Assembly (NCBI RefSeq): GCF_028462495.1
Contig: NZ_JAQOWX010000005.1
Span: forward strand, 1-64,000
Source of the DNA: Roseateles_E sp005503085
GTDB lineage: Bacteria > Pseudomonadota > Gammaproteobacteria > Burkholderiales > Burkholderiaceae_C
Length of the DNA: 64,000 bases
Direction of reading: 5' to 3'
The position numbers and the translations under genes are program-made. Under the pieces are notes generated by a model. That model was not told the origin of the DNA. It was given only the letters and a program-made list of their open reading frames with translations, and ran no database searches. Positions 20,547-29,684 of this stretch are shown in pieces (positions within the stretch are counted from its first letter, which is position 1; each line of letters opens with the position of its first letter).

Positions 20547-22438
20547 TGTCCACCCCGCTGCTCGCCGCCGCGGACCTGGCCCTGCTGGCCCGGGGCGAGC
20601 ACCCGCGACCCTACCGGGTGCTGGGCGCCCATGCGCTGAAGCACCGGCGCCAGGCCGGCGTTCGCTTTGCCGTCTGGGCGCCGCATGCAGGCAGAGTCAG
20701 CGTGGTGGGCGATTTCAACCACTGGGACGGGCGCCAGCATCCGCTGGAACTGCACGCCGAATCCGGTGTCTGGATCGGCTTCGTGCCGGGTGCCAAGCCC
20801 GGCGACTTCTACAAATACGAGCTGGAAGGCCCGGACGGTCGCCTGCTGCCGCTGAAGGCCGATCCCTATGCGCGCGCCGCCCAGCTGCGGCCCGAGAGCG
20901 CCAGCATCGTGGCCGGGCCGGTGCCTGACCACCTGGCCCCGAGCCCGACCCCGACCCGTTTGGCCGCCAACCGGCGTGATGCGGCGATCTCCATCTACGA
21001 GGTGCATCTGTCATCGTGGCGGCGTGGCGCGGGCCAGTTTCCCAGCTGGGACGAGCTGGCCGCGACGCTGCCGGCCTATGCCGCCGATCTGGGCTTCACG
21101 CACATCGAGCTGCTGCCCATCACCGAATTCCCCTTCGACGGCTCCTGGGGCTACCAGACCCTGGGCCTGTATGCGCCGAGCGCGCGCTTCGGTCCGCCCG
21201 AGGGCTTTGCGCGCTTTGTCGCGGCCTGCCATGCGCGCGGCCTGGGCTTGCTCTTGGACTGGGTGCCGGCGCACTTCCCGGCCGATGCCCATGGCCTGGC
21301 GCAGTTCGACGGCACGCCGCTGTATGAGTACGCCGATCCGCGCGAGGGCTTTCATCGCGACTGGAACACGCTGATCCCCGATTTCGGCAAACCCGGGGTG
21401 CGCCAGTTCCTGGCCGGCAGCGCGCTGTACTGGGCCGAGTGCTGGGGCGTCGACGGGCTGCGCGTCGATGCGGTGGCCTCGATGCTTTACCGCGACTACT
21501 CGCGGCCCAGCGGCGAATGGACGCCGAACGTACAGGGCGGGCGCGAAAACCTGGAGGCGATCTCGCTGCTCAAGCGCATCAACGAGACCTTGGGCGCCAA
21601 GGCGCCCGGCGCCATCAGCGTGGCCGAGGAATCGACCAGTTTTCCCGGCGTCAGCGCGCCCACGGATGCCGGCGGCCTGGGCTTCCACTACAAATGGAAT
21701 ATGGGCTGGATGAACGACACGCTGGCCTATATGCGCGAGGACGCTATCCACCGCCGCTGGCACCACGACAAGCTTACCTTCGGCCTGGTCTACGGCTTCA
21801 GCGAGAACTTCGTGCTGCCGCTCTCGCATGACGAGGTCGTGCATGGCAAGGGATCGATGCTGGGCAAGATGCCGGGGGATGACTGGCAGCGCTTTGCCAA
21901 TCTGCGTGCCTACTACGGCTTTATGTGGGGCCACCCGGGCAAGAAGCTGATCTTCATGGGCCAGGAGTTCGCCCAGCCGGACGAATGGAACCATGAGGCC
22001 GAGCTGCCCTGGGCCCTGCTGCAGGACGCTCGCCATGCCGGCGTGCAGCGCCTGGTGCGCGACCTGAACACCCTGTACCGTGCCGAGCCGGCCTTGCATA
22101 GGCTGGACTGCGAGGCGAGCGGCTTCCAGTGGCTGCAGGCCGAGGATCGCGAGCAGTCGGTGCTGGCCTGGGCGCGCTTGGATCGGAAAAACGGGCAGGG
22201 CAGGGCGGTGATCGTCGTCAGCAACTTCACGCCGGTGCCGCGCCCGGGCTACCGCCTGCCGGTGCCGGCCGGTACAGCGTCGACGACCAAGGCCTGGCGC
22301 GAGCTGCTCAATACCGATGCCGAGATCTATGGTGGCAGCAACGTCGGTAATCTGGGCCTGGCGCTGGCAGCCGCTGCCGATGGCACCATCTCCCTGAGCC
22401 TGCCGCCACTGGCCACACTCTTTCTGGTTCCCGACTGA
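20546..22438 (+). CDS. glgB: 1,4-alpha-glucan branching enzyme
   Basis: 630 aa GH13 enzyme making alpha-1,6 branches in glycogen. An N-terminal carbohydrate-binding domain (CBM48-like, about residues 20-120) precedes the barrel. Catalytic residues are Asp308 (GLRVDAV), Glu361 (VAEEST) and Asp429 (LSHDEVVHGK). It is shorter than E. coli GlgB because the extra N-terminal module is missing. Start and upstream stop overlap as TGATG, so translation is coupled to glgP. A biosynthetic enzyme inside a degradation-oriented operon, with no glgA or glgC in the window, suggests that remodelling of glucans rather than de novo synthesis is encoded here. Confidence 0.94.
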
Positions 22439-22439
22439 A

Positions 22440-24545
22440 ATGACCGACCTGCCCTCCGCCCTGCAAGAAGGCCGCCACGAACCGCTGGGCGCGCTGGCCC
22501 GCGACGGCGGGATCAATATCGCGGTGTTCTCCGAGCATGCGCGCAGCATCGAGCTTTGCCTCTTCGATGCCGGCGGCCAGCGCGAGCTGCGCCGCTATGC
22601 CTTGCACGGCCCGCACGACGGCGTGTTCCACGGCTTTCTGCCGGGCCTGGGGCCAGGTCTTGTCTACGGCCTGCGCGCGCATGGTCCTTACGAGCCCGAG
22701 GCCGGTCACCGCTTCAATGCCCACAAGCTGCTGCTGGACCCCTATGCGCGCGAAATCGTCGGCCAGTTCGGCTGGCGCGCCGAGCACCATGGCTATCCGC
22801 TGGGCCATCCGGACGGCGCCCGAGCCTTCGATGCGCGGGACAACGCGCTGCATGCGCTGAAGGCGCGCGTGCCGGCGCCCGTCACGGACTCGCCTCGCAA
22901 GTCCGCGCCGAGGATTGCTCTCGCCGACGCGGTGCTGTACGAGGTCCATGTCAAAGGCTTCTCCAAGCAGCATCCGGAGATCCCGGCCGGACTGCAAGGC
23001 ACGTATGCCGGCCTGGCCCATCCGGCCGCCATCGCCCATTTCAAGGCCCTGGGCGTCACCACGCTGAGCCTGCTGCCGGTGCAGTACGCCATCGACGAAC
23101 CGCATCTGGCCGACAAGGGCCTGCACAACTACTGGGGCTACAACACCCTGGGCTTCTTCTGCCCCGACCCGCGCCTGGCCCAGGCGGCGCACCGTGACGA
23201 TCCCGGCGCGGTGGCGGCCGAGTTCCGCGCAATGGTCGCGGCCCTGCATGAGGCCGGGCTGGAAGTGGTGCTGGACGTGGTCTACAACCACACGCCCGAG
23301 GGCAATGAGTTCGGCCCGACGCTGTCCTTCCGTGGCCTGGACAACAAGAGCTACTACCGCCTGGTGGCCGATGACAAGAGCCGCAGCGAAAACCTGACCG
23401 GCTGTGGCAACACGCTCAATGCGCAACATCCGCGCGTGACCCAGTTGGTGCTGGACTCGCTGCGCTTCTGGGTCGAGGAGATGGGCGTCGATGGCTTTCG
23501 CTTCGACCTGGCACCGGTGCTGGGCCGCGTCGAGCGCGGGGCCTTCGAGCCACAGGCCGCCTTCTTCACCGCGCTGCGCCAGGATCCGGTGCTGAGCGCG
23601 GTGCACCTGATCGCTGAACCTTGGGATGCCGCACCCGACGGTTACCAGCTCGGCCGCTTCCCGGGCCGCTTCCTCGAATGGAATGACAAGTTCCGCGATG
23701 CGGTGCGCGGCTATTGGCTGCAGAGCGAGTTGCAAGGGGGCTGGGTGGGCCGCGGCGAGTTCGCGCGCCGCTTCACCGGCTCCAGCGACTTGTTCTTCCA
23801 CCATGGCCAGCGCCGGCCCACCGCCTCGGTGAATTTCGTCGCGGTGCATGACGGCTACACGCTCCATGATGTGGTCAGCTACTCGCACAAGCACAACGAG
23901 GCCAATGGCGAAGACAACCGCGACGGCCGCGACGGCGAACTCAGCGCCAATTTCGGCGTCGAGGGGGCGAGCGAGGATGCGGCGATCCGCGCCACCCGCG
24001 AGCGCGTGCGCCGCGCGATGCTGGCCAGCCTGCTGCTGGCCCAGGGCACGCCGATGCTGAATGCCGGCGACGAGATCGCCAACAGCCAGGGCGGCAATAG
24101 CAACGCCTACTGCCAGGACAACGCCACCGGCTGGCTGGACTGGGCGGCCGCCGATGCGGACCTGGCCGCCTTTGTGGGCCAGGTCTTGCGCCTGCGTCGC
24201 GAGCACGCCTTGCTGCGCCACGGCCGCTGGTTTGTTCCGCCGCCGGGCGGCAGCGGCGACGCCAGCGTTGCCTGGTTCACGCCGGGCGGTGCCGAGATGC
24301 AGGTCCATGACTGGCATGAGGGCGGCAGCGCGGCCTTCGCCTGCCAGCTGCACTGCCCTGATGACCGCGCGCAAGCCCTGGCCCTGGTGTTCAATCCCGA
24401 GACGCAGCCGCTGCCCTTCACGCTGGCCCAGGGGCCCTGGCAACTGCTGCTGGACAGCAGCGGCGAGCTGAGCCCCAACTCGCAGTCGGTGAGCCTGCCC
24501 CTGAACGTACCCGCGCGCAGCCTGCTTCTGCTGCACGCCGTCTGA
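22440..24545 (+). CDS. glgX: Glycogen debranching enzyme GlgX
   Basis: 701 aa, the typical length of GlgX/isoamylase-type GH13 enzymes. It hydrolyses alpha-1,6 links of phosphorylase-limit glycogen. There is a CBM48 N-terminus and a catalytic barrel with Asp356 (GFRFDLAPV), Glu393 (LIAEPWD) and Asp471 (VAVHDGYTL). There is no signal peptide, so it is cytoplasmic, unlike the exported pullulanase at 51 kb. It starts one base after the glgB stop, and malQ follows after 21 bases. Confidence 0.94.
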   Translation: MTDLPSALQEGRHEPLGALARDGGINIAVFSEHARSIELCLFDAGGQRELRRYALHGPHDGVFHGFLPGLGPGLVYGLRAHGPYEPEAGHRFNAHKLLLDPYAREIVGQFGWRAEHHGYPLGHPDGARAFDARDNALHALKARVPAPVTDSPRKSAPRIALADAVLYEVHVKGFSKQHPEIPAGLQGTYAGLAHPAAIAHFKALGVTTLSLLPVQYAIDEPHLADKGLHNYWGYNTLGFFCPDPRLAQAAHRDDPGAVAAEFRAMVAALHEAGLEVVLDVVYNHTPEGNEFGPTLSFRGLDNKSYYRLVADDKSRSENLTGCGNTLNAQHPRVTQLVLDSLRFWVEEMGVDGFRFDLAPVLGRVERGAFEPQAAFFTALRQDPVLSAVHLIAEPWDAAPDGYQLGRFPGRFLEWNDKFRDAVRGYWLQSELQGGWVGRGEFARRFTGSSDLFFHHGQRRPTASVNFVAVHDGYTLHDVVSYSHKHNEANGEDNRDGRDGELSANFGVEGASEDAAIRATRERVRRAMLASLLLAQGTPMLNAGDEIANSQGGNSNAYCQDNATGWLDWAAADADLAAFVGQVLRLRREHALLRHGRWFVPPPGGSGDASVAWFTPGGAEMQVHDWHEGGSAAFACQLHCPDDRAQALALVFNPETQPLPFTLAQGPWQLLLDSSGELSPNSQSVSLPLNVPARSLLLLHAV

Positions 24546-24566
24546 GAGAGTGAGAGAAAGAAAAAA

Positions 24567-26090
24567 ATGGACCTGAACCAACGCATTGCCGGCGTGCTGC
24601 TGCACCCGACCTCCTTGCCCGGCCCGCACGGTGCCGGCGATTTCGGCCCGGCCGCCTACCGCTTTGTCGACTGGCTGGCCAGCGCCGGCCAGCGTCTGTG
24701 GCAGCTGCTGCCGACCACACCGATAGGCCCGGGCGACAGCCCCTACCAAGGCGTCTCGGCCTTTGCCGGCAACCCCTGGCTGGTGGCGCTGGAGCCACTG
24801 ATCGAGAAGGGCTGGCTGGCGCAGCCTGATGTGCCGGACTTCGATCCCTTGCAGCTGCAGTACGCTCGCGTCCTGCCTTGGCGCGAGCAGCAGCTGCGCG
24901 CCGCAGCGGCCGGCTTCGTCGCCCGCGCCAGCGCCGCCGACCGTCGTGACTTCGCGCAATGGTGTGAGGCCGAGCGCAGCTGGCTGGACGACTACGCGCT
25001 CTTCATGGCGATACGCTCGCCGCTCAATGGCCAGCCCTGGTGGGCCTGGCCGGCGCCGCTGGCCCGTCGCGAGCCCGCCGCGCTGGCGGCGGCGCGCCAG
25101 ACCCATGCCGAGGAGTTCGCCTTCTGGCAGTTCGTGCAATGGTGCTTCGATACGCAGAGCGCCGCGCTGAAAGCCTATGCCAACACGCGCGGCGTGCACC
25201 TGATGGGCGATCTGCCCATCTTCGTCGCGCACGACAGCGCCGACTGCTGGTCGCGCCCCGATCTCTACCATCTGGACGAGCAGTTCCAGACCACGGTGGT
25301 GGCCGGCGTGCCGCCCGATGCGATGTCGGCCGAGGGCCAGCGCTGGGGCAATCCGCTGTATCGCTGGGAGCGCATGGCGGCCGAGGACTACGCCTGGTGG
25401 ACCGCACGCGTCAAGCGCGCGCTGAGCCAGGCCGATGTGTTCCGCATCGACCATTTCCGCGGTTTCGCCGGCTATTACGAGATCCCGGCTGCCAGCCCCA
25501 ATGCGCAGCAGGGCCGTTGGGTCACGGGGCCCGGCCGAGCCTTGTTCGAGGCCATCGAGAAATCGCTGGGCAAGCTGCCCATCGTCGCCGAGGACCTGGG
25601 CTTCATCACCGACGATGTGCACGAACTGCGCGAGAGCTGCGGCTTCCCCGGCATGAAGATCCTGCAGTTCGGCTTTGGCGGCGACGGCAGCCACGAATTC
25701 CTGCCCCATATGTGGCCGCGCGACAGCGTCGCTTACACCGGCACGCACGACAACGACACCGTGCGCGGCTGGTGGGGCCAGGCCGGCCCGCGCGAGCGCG
25801 CCTTCGCCGGCTCCTACCTGCCCTGTGGCGACCACGATGTGCACTGGGCCATGATCCGCGCCTGCAGCAACTCGGTCGCGAACATCGCGGTATTCCCGCT
25901 GCAGGACGTGCTGGGCCTGGGCAGCGAGCACCGCATGAATGTGCCCGGCGTGCTGGGCGGCAACTGGGGCTGGCGCTTCAGCTGGGCCATGCTGGGCATC
26001 GACTGCGGCAACGAGCCGGCCCGGGTGCTGGGGCTGATCACTGCGGCCAGTGGGCGGGGGAACTTTGAGCTTTTGCGGTTGCCCTGCTGA
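24567..26090 (+). CDS. malQ: 4-alpha-glucanotransferase (amylomaltase)
   Basis: 507 aa GH77 enzyme of the short type (E. coli MalQ is about 690 aa). It transfers glucan segments between maltodextrins and frees glucose for glucokinase. Catalytic residues are Asp295 (FRIDHFRGF), Glu342 (VAEDLG) and Asp395 (TGTHDNDT), with the N-terminal LLHPTSLPGPHG motif typical of the family. An A-rich purine tract (GAGAGAAAG) before the ATG serves as ribosome-binding site. It is the last gene of the glg operon. Sequence composition changes just after its stop. Confidence 0.95.
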   Translation: MDLNQRIAGVLLHPTSLPGPHGAGDFGPAAYRFVDWLASAGQRLWQLLPTTPIGPGDSPYQGVSAFAGNPWLVALEPLIEKGWLAQPDVPDFDPLQLQYARVLPWREQQLRAAAAGFVARASAADRRDFAQWCEAERSWLDDYALFMAIRSPLNGQPWWAWPAPLARREPAALAAARQTHAEEFAFWQFVQWCFDTQSAALKAYANTRGVHLMGDLPIFVAHDSADCWSRPDLYHLDEQFQTTVVAGVPPDAMSAEGQRWGNPLYRWERMAAEDYAWWTARVKRALSQADVFRIDHFRGFAGYYEIPAASPNAQQGRWVTGPGRALFEAIEKSLGKLPIVAEDLGFITDDVHELRESCGFPGMKILQFGFGGDGSHEFLPHMWPRDSVAYTGTHDNDTVRGWWGQAGPRERAFAGSYLPCGDHDVHWAMIRACSNSVANIAVFPLQDVLGLGSEHRMNVPGVLGGNWGWRFSWAMLGIDCGNEPARVLGLITAASGRGNFELLRLPC

Positions 26091-26230
26091 GTAGGCGGCA
26101 GGCGGGCGATAGACGCTAATCGATCCTCTGCTGAGTACCTTCGCATTGTTGAAATCGCCGCCGGACTTCAAGTAACGGGCCTCCTCGGAGACCGGGGACG
26201 ATTCAGTTTGGCGTCCCGTTGGCGGACTTG

Positions 26231-26896
26231 TTAGCGCTCATCAAATTGCACCAAGAACTCCGTGCCACCATAGAAGGAAAGCAGCATTACCGCTGTTTGT
26301 GGGCCCCTTGCGAACTTGTAGGAGAACACTTCGGGATTCTCTCCTCTCGCAGCAGTGTCAGCCAAGAATGCTTTCGCCAAGGCAAGCGCCCCGCTGACCG
26401 CATTGTCGAAGGTGGCAAGGCCATATGACATGAACGGTGCAATGACTTTCACGCGGCCGGCGAATTTGGTGCTCGTCTCGTGAAAGTAGAGTGCACGAGC
26501 GCAATGAGAGACGACGCGATCAATTCGCTCGCCGTTGGCGACAATTGGGAATGCCTCTTCAAGCGTTGCCTTGTGAGGCACATGGCGCATGACTGGCGTA
26601 TCACCAGGCATCAGTGAATTGACCAGGCTCGGATTGCGCTCCAACGAGCGACGGACCTTAGTCAGAAACTGCGTGAGTCCCGTTGGACTTGAGGTGATTG
26701 ATGCTGCTAGGACGTGCAAGAGGTATTCATCGTCGCGGGACTTAGCGGTGTTGTGCTCGTCACACGACGGCACAGTGATCAAGTTCTTCCGATAGTTCAA
26801 GCCGACCGCAACGTCCTTGCTCTCGGGAAAGATGCACTTCGGCGGCGCATGCTCCGTCGTGTTTGCGGGCTTCTCACACATGTAGCAGGTGAGCAT
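26231..26896 (-). CDS. Uncharacterised HNH-like zinc-site protein
   Basis: I do not recognise a named family. From ATG 26896 the protein is 221 aa. The first 50 residues hold Cys4-x2-Cys7, EHAPPKC (His16, Cys21) and PSCDEHN (Cys45, His48), a spacing that resembles a treble-clef/HNH zinc fold. The remaining 170 residues show no motif I know. The frame is open upstream to 27253, but that part is antisense to the IS110 remnant, so the shorter start is preferred even though no clear ribosome-binding site precedes it. Lower GC than its neighbours and the adjacent broken transposase suggest acquired DNA. A nuclease role is only a possibility. Confidence 0.55.
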   Translation of the reverse strand: MLTCYMCEKPANTTEHAPPKCIFPESKDVAVGLNYRKNLITVPSCDEHNTAKSRDDEYLLHVLAASITSSPTGLTQFLTKVRRSLERNPSLVNSLMPGDTPVMRHVPHKATLEEAFPIVANGERIDRVVSHCARALYFHETSTKFAGRVKVIAPFMSYGLATFDNAVSGALALAKAFLADTAARGENPEVFSYKFARGPQTAVMLLSFYGGTEFLVQFDER

Positions 26897-27043
26897 GATG
26901 AGCGCTAGACAAGATGGCTTCGTGACGCCGAGCGCTCCGACTCCTGCGATGCCGTAGGTTGCAGGCACTGGGCCTGCATAGCTACACCAAGGCACCCGGC
27001 GGACGGGCCGCCGGGGCGTTGCAAGTTTGCGAGGAGTCGGGCC

Positions 27044-27346
27044 ATGGAGAGCAAATCTAACAGCATCTTGTTCGTCGGATTGGACGTTCACAAGGACAGT
27101 ATCGACATCGCCGTCGGGCAGGCGCCGCGTGACGGTGAACTGCGCCACATCGGCTGTATCAAGGGCGACCTGGCATCGCTGGACAAAGCGCTTCGCAAGC
27201 TGCTCAGCCGGGGCCAGGTCTTGCACATCGTCTACGAGGCTGAGTCCGTACACAGGAAGTCTTGAGGATTTCTGTGCCTGGCGAAGGGCCAGGCCTCAGA
27301 CCTGGTGCGCCCTGCAAGGGGGGCTTGCGGGTTCGTCATCTGGCGG
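27044..27346 (+). pseudogene. IS110-family transposase remnant, interrupted
   Basis: The first 65 codons read as the N-terminus of an IS110-family DEDD transposase/recombinase, with the motif VGLDVHKDSID and the later HIVYEA. The frame then diverges and stops at 27265. In the same frame, downstream of that stop, the expected continuation CGFVIWR reappears at 27326-27346 before a second stop. So a catalytic N-terminal stub survives with a 78-base insertion, and everything beyond about residue 80 is gone. It is non-functional. It marks the boundary between the glycogen operon and the block starting with the SulP transporter. Confidence 0.75.
27242..27319 (+). other. Short in-frame insertion splitting the IS110 remnant
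   Basis: 78 bases (26 codons) separate the transposase segments ending in YEA and resuming near CGFVIWR, judged from the usual family sequence. The insert contains a hairpin, CCTGGC (27277-27282) with GCCAGG (27288-27293), and a loose inverted repeat CACAGGAA/TTTCTGTG. No known small element was recognised. Confidence 0.4.
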
Positions 27347-27409
27347 TGATCGACCCGACGAGGCATGTGCTCAACGACTGACCGGCGCCGCAAAACATAG
27401 CGCGCCCAC

Positions 27410-29635
27410 TCAGCGCGCCAGCGCCGCGACCATGCGATCGGCCACATTGATCCGGTCGGACAGTGTGCGCAGCAGGAAGGTGTCGAACGCGATCGCCACG
27501 GCAGGTCGCTCCCGCCGCATGCGTTCGTAGGCTGCGCGTGTGAGCGTGTAGCGGCTCGCCGGGCCTTCGGTCGACACGGTGGCCGACCGCGGCACGCCAC
27601 GGAAGAAGCCCATCTCGCCGACCACCGAGCAGGTGGTCACAACCCGGGTGCGCACGGTGCGGCCGGTGTTGGCATCGGTCACGTCGACCACGAGCCGGCC
27701 GGCTGCCACGAGGTCGATCTCGTCCGAGTCGTCGCCTTGGGCGTACAAGACCTGGGAGCTGGCAACCTCGTGTCGTTCCAGGTAGGCGATGAAGTCTTCC
27801 GCAGACACGCTGGGTCCGAGCTGCGATTGCAGCCACGCCTCGAATCCGTCCTCGCCGGCGTCGGGCGCACGGCCCGCGCGCTCCAGCACGCGCTCCTCGC
27901 ACCAGGCGAGCGCGGTGTTGAGATCGGCGAACGGCGGCGGCCCGCCCTGGGGGGCGGCGACGCTGCCGTTGCGCCCGAGTGCACGCGCGACGGCCGGCGC
28001 CATGGCCGCGAGCAGCAGCACCGTGCCTCGCTTGTCGCAGTGATTGCGCAGCTTGCTCAGGCTCACCACGGCCGACGCATCCACGCCGGTCACCAGACCG
28101 AAGTCGAGCAGCACGTGGCTGACCGGCAGCGGGGCACGTGCGTCGAGGTCGCGGCGCACGCGCTCGAAGAGCCCCTCGCCGGAACCGAAGAACACATGGC
28201 CGGCCAGCCAGTAGATCTGAATGCGCTCGCCATGGTCCGCGAGATAGCGCTCGTCCGCCGCCGTGCGGCTGACATTGCCGGTGAACTGGGCGCGCGACAG
28301 GTGCTGGCGCACGACGCCGGTACGCGCACAACTCGCCGCGAACAGCAGGCAGGCACCCACCACGCCGCCGATCACGCCGGCGAGGTAGCCGTAGCGCACG
28401 CAGGCCGCGGCGATGGACACCGACAGCAGCAGATCGAGCCAGGCACGCTGGGCCAGCAGCCGCGCAAGGGCCTCGACCAGCAGATTCCAGCCGAGGTAGA
28501 GCATCAGGCCGGCCACGACCGGCAGCGGGACCAGTGCCGGGACGTCCGCGTGCGTCAGCCCCACCAGCAGCAGGATCGCTCCGCAGAAGACGCCGCTGCG
28601 TCTTGCCGCACCGCCCGCCTGTTCGAGCAGGCGGCTCGATCCGAGCTGCACGCAGGCCGCGATACCGCCGAGGGGTGCGGCGGCCAGGGTCGCGACGCCA
28701 TGTTCACGCAGCTCGCAGTCGAGATCGCCGGTGGTCTTGCGCATCGATTCGAGCGTCGCGGTCTTGGTGACGATGGAGACGAGTGCCACGACGGCCGCGG
28801 CCGCGAGTTCCGGCACGAAGCCCGCGAGCAGGGCCCAGGGCACGGCGACCGAGCGCGCGGCGTCGAGCGGCGACCAGGACACCAGTGCACCCGGCGAGGG
28901 CAGGTACCAGCCGGACCCGGCGCTCGCGAGCCCGTTCCGATGCAGGAGCAGGTGGCCGGCGGCCGTCACAGCGAGCAAGGCCATCGGCATCGCCAGCCCC
29001 GAACGGACCCAGCGCCGCAGCGCCAGCATCAGGCTTAACATTGCCGCAGCGCAGGCCAGTCGGGCGAGCTGCCCGCCGCTCCAGGGCGCGAACAGCTCGC
29101 TCATCGCATGGCCGCTGCTCATGCGCACCCCGCCCGCGAGCAGCAGACAGCCGGTGGCCGCAAGAAAGCCCGCGACGACAAACGAGGGCACGAAGCGCAT
29201 GTAGTGCCCCCAGCGCAGCAGCCCAAGCGCGAGCAGCAGGGCGCCGGTCAGCAGGGTGGTCGCCGTGAACAGCAGCAGTACCGCGTTCACAGCCGTCTGC
29301 GGGCTGCCGCCGGCCGCCAGCACGGCCGCACCGGCACTGGCCGACAAGAGCACCAGCACCGCGCCGGTGGCGGAGTCGATGACGGCAGCCGTCGGCGGCA
29401 GCGAAGTGCGCCACGCGAGCCAGATGCCGGTGATGCCGCCGCCCACGAGCATCGCCCAGACGGCCACCGGCGCGCCGGGAGACAGTGCGCCGGGGAACAT
29501 CAGTGCCGCGAACGAGACCACGTTCGCAACCAGCGCCACCGAGCCGACCAGACCGGCCAGCAGGTCACGCAGCAGCGCACGAACGTGCTCGCCGAGCGCC
29601 GCGGCCCACTGGGTCGCCATCTTCCGTTCCGCCAT
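27410..29635 (-). CDS. SulP anion transporter with STAS and cyclic-nucleotide-binding domains
   Basis: 741 aa from ATG 29635, which follows a purine-rich GGGAAGGGA ribosome-binding region. Roughly residues 20-420 form a SulP-type multi-spanning membrane domain, 430-550 a STAS domain (LLDFGLVTGVDASAV), and about 600-735 a cNMP-binding domain. The phosphate-binding cassette of the last keeps the GE and R(S/T)A elements (VVGEMGFF, VPRSATV). SulP proteins move sulfate, bicarbonate or similar anions, and the substrate here is unknown. A fused cNMP domain implies gating by a cyclic nucleotide. The gene 49 bases upstream on the same strand encodes a class III cyclase-domain protein, so the two may form a signal-transporter pair. 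Confidence 0.85.
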   Translation of the reverse strand: MAERKMATQWAAALGEHVRALLRDLLAGLVGSVALVANVVSFAALMFPGALSPGAPVAVWAMLVGGGITGIWLAWRTSLPPTAAVIDSATGAVLVLLSASAGAAVLAAGGSPQTAVNAVLLLFTATTLLTGALLLALGLLRWGHYMRFVPSFVVAGFLAATGCLLLAGGVRMSSGHAMSELFAPWSGGQLARLACAAAMLSLMLALRRWVRSGLAMPMALLAVTAAGHLLLHRNGLASAGSGWYLPSPGALVSWSPLDAARSVAVPWALLAGFVPELAAAAVVALVSIVTKTATLESMRKTTGDLDCELREHGVATLAAAPLGGIAACVQLGSSRLLEQAGGAARRSGVFCGAILLLVGLTHADVPALVPLPVVAGLMLYLGWNLLVEALARLLAQRAWLDLLLSVSIAAACVRYGYLAGVIGGVVGACLLFAASCARTGVVRQHLSRAQFTGNVSRTAADERYLADHGERIQIYWLAGHVFFGSGEGLFERVRRDLDARAPLPVSHVLLDFGLVTGVDASAVVSLSKLRNHCDKRGTVLLLAAMAPAVARALGRNGSVAAPQGGPPPFADLNTALAWCEERVLERAGRAPDAGEDGFEAWLQSQLGPSVSAEDFIAYLERHEVASSQVLYAQGDDSDEIDLVAAGRLVVDVTDANTGRTVRTRVVTTCSVVGEMGFFRGVPRSATVSTEGPASRYTLTRAAYERMRRERPAVAIAFDTFLLRTLSDRINVADRMVAALAR

Positions 29636-29684
29636 GCTTTTCCCTTCCCGGCCGTGCACGGCCCGATCGACTGGATGCCGACGC

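Noticed and set aside
22308..26171. A 1287-codon open frame on the minus strand across glgB, glgX and malQ
   Set aside because: It is exactly antisense to three well-supported enzymes, is rich in Arg/Gln/His/Gly as expected of high-GC shadow frames, and has no domain I recognise.
26897..27253. A longer N-terminus for the HNH-like gene
   Set aside because: This stretch is largely antisense to the IS110 transposase remnant and has no similarity to a zinc-site protein.
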